The position numbers were made by a program, and so were the translations under genes. Positions 58,976 through 64,000 of a stretch of DNA of 64,000 bases are shown piece after piece. Below the pieces are notes generated by a model. That model ran no database searches. It was given only the letters and a program-made list of their open reading frames with translations, and was not told where the DNA came from. This DNA comes from Heterobilharzia americana (lineage: Eukaryota > Platyhelminthes > Trematoda > Strigeidida > Schistosomatidae): the NCBI GenBank assembly GCA_944470555.2, contig OX104132.1:17307755-17371754 (forward strand). Reading direction: 5' to 3'. Each line of letters begins with the position of its first letter. Position 1 is the stretch's first letter.

Positions 58976-59845
58976 TTTATTATTTATTATTTGTCTCATG
59001 CTTTCCTAATGTAACATAGGGCTTCAGTAGCACATCTCCACTGCACTCTCCTCTTTGAGTCTTTTCAACCTGCTTAGAAGCTTTTTTTCTTCTTCATACT
59101 ATCGCCTCCATGTCACCGTTGCCTCGCAAGCCCAACTCGTCGTTTACTATTTGGGTTCCACTCGACGACCTGGCCAGGCGTGTGATGTCCCCAAACGGTC
59201 TTCTCAGTGTATATCCAATCCAACCCATCTCCACTTTCTTCTGCATTTTTGTTGGGCGATGAGTTCTTGGTTGGTTCGTTGGCAGGCCAGAGTCCTTTGT
59301 TGCTTATTCTCATTATTCTTGCCATCTGATCTTCAATGTCAGTATCGAGTGAGAGTAGGTGGCAGCTTTTGATGAATGTCTGTAGTTTGTTGAAAATGCT
59401 TTTCGCGGCGCGCCAAGTCTCTCAAACATCACATAGAAGCACTGACTTGACTTGATGTTGGTCTTGAAAATCCGGATCTTGTTCGCGCTTTGTGCTGAGT
59501 GCCGTGCAGTGCAGTAGATCTCTACACTGATTTGAGGTTAATGAAGGCCTGCCTCGCTTACTTTTTCGATCCTCACTTTGGCGTCCTCATCTGTGCTGTC
59601 ACCGCCACCTGTAATTGAAACAATGCAGTCTAGGTAGGTAGGTAGGTGAAGGAGACAACTGAGCATAGATTTCTCCTTTTGATGGTGACTGGTGCTTGTT
59701 GTTGCTGGTGGTGGTTGGATACCTTCATCACCTATGTCTTCTCTACGTTCACCTGAAGTTCCATCTTCCTTCGCTGTCCTGCTTCTTCTGCCAACTTGTT
59801 AGTTTTCCCCTATAGATCTTCGAGTTTGTGCGACATTAGGCAACG
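58976..59845 (-). mobile_element. RTE-like LINE, 3' fragment (copy 6)
   Basis: The minus strand codes for RIMRISNKGLWPANEPTKNS and WIYTEKTVWGHHTPGQVVEW. The 3' UTR end and a TTATTATTTAT tail lie at 58976-59000. The copy is broken by frameshifts and carries a short TAGG run at 59635-59648. Confidence 0.8.
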
Positions 59846-60759
59846 GAATAATTAATGAAATGAATTAATTAGACGATAAAACACAGAATATTCACTTTGT
59901 CTAAATGAATGTCAGTTTGTAGTTTATTGCAGTTCTGGAACAGACATATACGCATCCCCACATTCCTATCTACTGTAGAAACTGTTGACTTCCATTACAT
60001 TAATAATGGTAGTTAGTTCGCTAACAAGAGGATCTCAATATAAAGTGTTTTATTCTCTCTTTATTTAACACTATTTCCTCTCTTATTACGCAAACGTGTC
60101 TGATCTTTACAATTAATTATACTAGTAATATCGTTAGTATTATGAGTAGTAGTTATTCGTATCCCATCTTCTTGAAAGGTGAATGAAAAAGTAAAATTTC
60201 AACTCATTTTAAACCTAGAACCAATATGTTTTTTTTAAAAACTTTAGCTTGCACGAATTTTTTAATGAAAGTTTTCGTTGAATTAAAGACTTTTGGTGCC
60301 AGATACTTTTGTATAACATTACTTAGTTGGACTAAAAGAAGTTATTAACTTTTTGCTCAGAGAAAAATTTCAGCTGGAGGGATCTTTGTTGGAAGGGACA
60401 TCTATTTGACATATATCAGAAACCCTTCTTAGCTGCTTACCCATGTCAGTAATGTCTGAGCTAGATAAGAACTATGACTTCGTACCGATACTTGATAACT
60501 TTGCCTGGCCCTGAGTAAAAGCGAGATGACTACCTACGTATAAGACTTGAATCCTTAGTTTCTGCGACATTTACAGATTAAAATTGTATTTCTTAGTAGT
60601 ACTTTCACTAGTGAAACTAGTTTATAAATCAGCTTCAGTCTAGCAGTAAAGTGGTCATTCACATCAAATGGTATTCTCACTGAATTCAATTATTAACATC
60701 AAACTATAGCTGTTGCACAATAAGTGGTTGTTGTAATTCAATAGACTGATAGACAACAC

Positions 60760-60890
60760 TGTGGTGGTTGGAAGGGTGAGTTTTGGATTCCAGACTCACA
60801 CTGGGCAAAAAAAATCATCTCAATAGGAAGAATGTACATTCAGTTGATGCATCCGAAAAAGTATGAAGCACGCATTCTAGACTTCACATC
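60760..60890 (+). mobile_element. Decayed SINE A
   Basis: TGGATTCCAGACTCACACTG, ATCATCTCAATAGGAAG, ATGTACATTCAGTTGATGC and TATGAAGCACGCATTCTAGA keep the order B box, spacer, hammerhead. Ribozyme bases are largely lost. A minus-oriented remnant may lie at 60970-61080. Confidence 0.55.
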
Positions 60891-61289
60891 GCAAATGAAT
60901 TATTATTTCAATTTTTATACCGCTGTTAATCTTCAGTAAATCCTACTTTTTGTTATTTCCTCCCAGTTAACAGTAGTAGCTAGGATACTCATTTTGACCT
61001 ATTTAAGGTTTGTTGGTTAAGTGTAGCTGTATGAAAATCAGCGACTAATCTTGACTCCAAAGTGACTCAAACATACAATTCATTGCTTAAAACTCGACAT
61101 TATTATGCACCAAGTTACTCCATTACCATTACTACTTGCTACTTGTTTAAAATTGTAGTTTTTCAGTCCTGACTTGTCCTTTTCTGTTGACTGACTTTTT
61201 TATTCTCATCTTTCTTAATTTTGTACTTCTGTTATCTTAATTGTTAAATTTGTCCTCACTCTTCGGCTGAATATAAATTGACTTGACAA

Positions 61290-61410
61290 ATAAATGTGTG
61301 ATCAGACTGTTCGAAATGAATTACGCAAATACATCACATTATTCAGATGAACTTCATCTTCTAATAACACCATATAAAATTTATAGAAGGGACTAAATGT
61401 TTCAAATTAC
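61290..61410 (-). mobile_element. Short Penelope end fragment
   Basis: Resembles 8320-8430: TGATCAGACTGTTCGAAATG, ATACATCACATT, TTCAGAT and AGAAGGGACTAAATGTTTCA appear in the same order. Confidence 0.6.
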
Positions 61411-62039
61411 ATAGATACATCAATTATATCAACCCAGTAAAATGAATAAATTGAAATATCAAGAATAGATAAATATTTATACCTGATAGTCTTAGAACTT
61501 ATTTCCGTTAGAGTAAGCCACTGGGAATTTTCGTCTAAGTTACACATGACCATTGAATTTTAATCGTTTCAACAAATTACTGCATAAGTACACCTTTAAA
61601 CGGTGGTTGAGAGTATCTGAAAGAAACATATCAGTATTGGCCCATCACGAGTGCAATTAACCTAGTGTAATACAACAATTAACCTACCGATATCTTTGCA
61701 ATATAGGGCTTAATTACTTTCAGTTTTAATGAAAATTTTCCAGATTTAATCTCTTCCTACTTGGATGCTTCAGTAACAAAGCCTTCCATATGATTCAAGA
61801 CAAATTTTCAAACTTTTGAAGTATGTGTTAAAAAGTCTCAATTCTCTCGGTTAAAATAGGCAGTTTTTCATTCTATACAAATCTATAATAATTACTGTTT
61901 TGAACTCCCATTCCTCATCAACATTTTATAATCCCATTACGTACCTAATGTGTACGACAAATATATTAAAACTAGTAACCAATTATCACAGCATGCCTTC
62001 TACATCAGGTTTAATGTATTTAGTAGTCTATCAGAGAAA

Positions 62040-62145
62040 TACATGACGTGCGTTTCGTCTTAATTACGGCTCTTCATCTGGATGTACCTGTATCCTAGTG
62101 AGTGATGTTATTCCCAGTCAAACTCGAACCAAGTACCTATCACGT
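62040..62145 (-). mobile_element. SINE A fragment with hammerhead remnant, minus strand
   Basis: The reverse complement has GTACATCCAGATGAAGAGCC, then GACGAAACGCACGTCATGTA, preceded by the AACATCACTCACTAGGAT spacer and a B box-like GTTCGAGTTTGAC. The head is truncated. Confidence 0.7.
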
Positions 62146-62366
62146 AATATATATTTTACAATTAGCACACCAGATGACACTATTATGATTCAAAAAGGTG
62201 TTTCTGGAGAATTCTTGATACGGACATTAGTGCTCATGAAGTCACCCAACCTGCTGAAATAATGTCCAAGAACAAGGCGTGACAAACAGAAAAGAGTGAT
62301 CATCCTCACCGTCAGCTATAGACCTTCTCTAATGTATTTCTGTTTTAACTTATTTCTTTAAAATAG

Positions 62367-63264
62367 GAGATTGAAAATGATAGCCAACAGCAGCAACAAC
62401 AAAGACGCCAGCAGCGACAACATCAGCAAGACAATCTTATATCTGAATTAACACAAATGACCAAATCTACATGCTCACAGTTGAAATTCTGTGATAGTGA
62501 TAAGCTAAATCCAATTCTATGTGATAATTCGCTATCACAGACAACAATGACAACTACACCATTGGATAAATCAGTCATCAATCCATCTGATGTATTCGCT
62601 GACTACTCAGATCCCATTGATCCAATCGATCAAGAACTTGTACAACTTGGACGTTTAATGCAATCACTTGCAGTACATTGTAGACAATTAGTACAAGCTA
62701 AACTGCATTTTAATAGGATAGATAATTGTATGCAATATCCTTTCCCCATGCCTCATTATTCAGATGAACTGCATCCAGGTGAATGTGAAGAAAATAACTC
62801 TATCCAGCACCAGTCAATCCCACAAACGACAGTGTCACCAATGTCAGCATCAGTGGCGACAGTCACAACAGCAGCAGCAATCACTCCACCAGTACAAGCA
62901 AGAACGTCCAACCAACAGACTGAAAATTGTTGTCATTCTAATGTGAGTGATATGTACAGCAAAAAAGGTTTAATCAGTAAATCAAACGAAGGAATCTCGA
63001 ATGGATCCCCTTTAGTTTATACAAAAGATAATAATAATAACAACAATAATACCAGTAACCCATCAACTAGACTGCCGAGAATGGGAACAAGAATGGAACC
63101 GTCTGTAATGGGTTCTGTAAGCTCTAACGATTCTGGAGGATTATTTAATGACAAGAAGTTGAACAATGTACCCTCAACTACAATATCGCAACTACAAATG
63201 ACAACGACAACAACTACGATAAGCGGAAAATTCTCTCATAGTCAGTTTCCAGCAAATGTTAGAG
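62367..63264 (+). CDS. PDZRN-like gene, exon f: Gln/Asn/Thr-rich region with conserved helix
   Basis: The acceptor is TTTAAAATAG (to 62366) and the donor GTGAGT (63265); 299 codons plus one base. It opens with EIENDSQQQQQQRRQQRQH, a Gln/Arg tract, continues through ELTQMTKSTCSQLKFCD, and then has DPIDQELVQLGRLMQSLAVH followed by CRQLVQAKLHF. That last part lines up with the KELELLNEELRSIELEC helix of vertebrate PDZRN3, which lies upstream of its disordered C-terminal part. The remainder is low-complexity (Ser/Thr, an Asn run near 63030, LPRMGTRMEPSVMG, Thr-rich ISQLQMTTTTTTIS) and probably disordered. No stop is reached; the coding frame passes through the donor into a downstream exon outside the window. 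Confidence 0.82.
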
Positions 63265-63739
63265 GTGAGTACTTATGACTTTCTTTAAATGGAATTATTA
63301 TGTTATAATTTTATCATCTCAGTGACTGCGTGTAGAGAAATAAGTATCAACTGTGGTTGGTGATTGAGTTAGCGCCTATTAACTCATGCTAATAACTTGC
63401 TACTGTCACTGACTGACCGTGAAGCCTAAGGAGGGAAATTAACGCTATTTAAGATCTCATCAGCATAATTTATCGATATCTTATGGACAATGGTGTTCCC
63501 ATCGAGCACTTCACTCACTACTGATAACTTTATATCCTAATAACATTTTAGCTCAAAATAATTAAATGGAATATCTTTCTTAGAAAATGACAGACGTACT
63601 ATGAAATGAGAGTATCATTTCTAAGGTCAGTGGTTAGCAGACAGAATCTACTAAGTGGGAGATACTAATTGTTGGACATTCTGTTAAGTATCACTGGAGT
63701 TTTTGTTGATCGTAATTTACACATCTGTTATCTCGAGAT

Positions 63740-64000
63740 CAGATTCCCGAACTTTTAATAAGTCGTGACCAGTGGGGCAAACCAAGTCGGACGACGAGAT
63801 TGAATAGAGGTCACGCCATATCATGAACTGATAGAAATAAGAAGTATGCACCAGTAGCTCAGTAGTGACGTGCTGGCCACAGAACCTGAAGATTCCGGGT
63901 TCAATCCCTGGCGGGGTGGGGTCATGAGTGTACACTGCTGAGAAGTCCCATACTAGGACGAAACAGCTGTCCAGTACTCCTGGGATTCCAGTGGTTCTCC
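63740..64000 (+). mobile_element. SINE B full unit, cut by the window end
   Basis: Extension (AAGTCGTGACCAGTGGGGCA, ATATCATGAACTGATAGAAA), head (GTAGCTCAGTAGTGACGTGC; B box GGGTTCAATCCC at 63897-63908), hammerhead and tail start. Confidence 0.85.
63934..63975 (+). ncRNA. Hammerhead ribozyme (SINE B), one core change
   Basis: ACTG/CAGT stem I, core CTGAGAA (63938-63944; G8 changed to A), perfect stem II GTCC/GGAC with loop CATACTA, GAAA (63960-63963), the palindrome CAGCTG (63964-63969) and cleavage GTC. The best example of stem II and stem III of this family; the G8 change should abolish or greatly lower cleavage. Confidence 0.75.

Larger units (their letters stand above)
58158..62366 (+). 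other. Intron 5 (4.2 kb)
   Basis: Flanked by GTTTGT and TTTAAAATAG. It holds a SINE B fold-back (58612-58893), an RTE fragment (58976-59845), decayed SINE A pieces (60760-60890, 60970-61080, 62040-62145) and a Penelope fragment (61290-61410). Nothing recognisable in 58160-58610, 59850-60755 and 61420-62035. Confidence 0.8.
740..63264 (+). other. PDZRN3/4-like gene locus (internal part, both ends outside the window)
   Basis: Six exons on the + strand join in one frame (302, 361, 105, 408, 81 and 898 nt) with GT donors and AG acceptors at every junction. The joined product of about 718 residues follows the domain order of the animal PDZRN3/PDZRN4 family after its RING and TRAF-type zinc fingers: end of PDZ1, a QTD-containing linker, an acidic stretch, PDZ2, a DSG(V/M)GR-TDES-ESSEQ motif and a short helix with the pattern DxELxxLxxLMxSL. 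Family members are cytoplasmic scaffold E3 ligases acting at synapses and in Wnt/receptor signalling; the role here is inferred from family only. The RING-bearing 5' exons and the C-terminal exons are not in the window, so ligase activity cannot be judged. LNX-type PDZ proteins are an alternative, but the linear motif of exon 5 favours PDZRN. Confidence 0.85.
63265..64000 (+). other. 5' part of the next intron
   Basis: Starts with the donor GTGAGT after exon f. The first 450 bases hold nothing I recognise; from about 63740 to the window end it contains a full SINE B unit with a hammerhead. Confidence 0.75.

Noticed and set aside
1..64000. CRISPR arrays, operons, bacterial promoters or phage genes
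   Set aside because: No regularly spaced repeats, no tightly packed ORFs, and spliced exons with animal domain homology show this is eukaryotic nuclear DNA.

Overview
The window reads as intronic and exonic DNA of a trematode, most likely a schistosome (Schistosoma or a close schistosomatid). The reasons are: an AT-rich background; short exons separated by introns of 4 to 18 kb; tRNA-derived SINEs that carry hammerhead ribozymes of the Sm-alpha type known from schistosomes; and many fragments of Penelope-like (GIY-YIG), RTE-like and other non-LTR retrotransposons. Nothing prokaryotic is present (no operons, ribosome binding sites or CRISPR), and I see no genuine tRNA or rRNA gene.

One host gene runs through the whole window on the + strand and leaves it at both ends. 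Six internal exons (740-1041, 18851-19211, 32356-32460, 44925-45332, 58077-58157, 62367-63264) join in a single open frame with canonical GT/AG sites. They give about 718 residues of a PDZRN3/PDZRN4-like protein (PDZ domain containing RING finger family). The order is: second half of a first PDZ domain, a QTD-containing linker, an acidic Asp/Glu tract, a second PDZ domain split by a 12.5 kb intron, a conserved DSGMGRTTDES motif, and a Gln/Asn/Thr-rich region with a short conserved helix. The RING and zinc-finger N-terminus and the conserved C-terminus lie outside the window. Exons make up only about 3.4 percent of the window.

The rest is intron, and every intron longer than 4 kb is loaded with retroelements. 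Intron 1 (1042-18850) holds an RTE fragment, tandem Sm-alpha-like SINEs, a Penelope-like element with RT and GIY-YIG, a LINE RT fragment, and a compound Penelope/SINE block. Intron 2 (19212-32355) holds SINE dimers, an inverted copy of that compound block and two RTE fragments. Intron 3 (32461-44924) holds a LINE with endonuclease and RT remnants, a Penelope-like element with long inverted ends, an RTE copy inverted and nearly identical to one in intron 2, and another LINE. Intron 4 (45333-58076) holds several ribozyme SINEs, a MITE-like palindrome, a Penelope palindrome and a LINE copy almost identical to one in intron 3. Intron 5 holds an inverted SINE pair and an RTE fragment.

Three things deserve attention. 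(1) At least three SINE-like families each carry a type I hammerhead whose stem III is a different 6-base palindrome (CGCGCG, CAGCTG, CCTAGG). (2) Many of these SINEs sit as fold-back pairs, always with both 3' tails pointing outwards. (3) Long inverted copies of retroelements bracket exons 2, 3 and probably 5 one by one, a layout expected to promote exon circularisation or skipping; near-identical direct LINE copies bracket exon 4.
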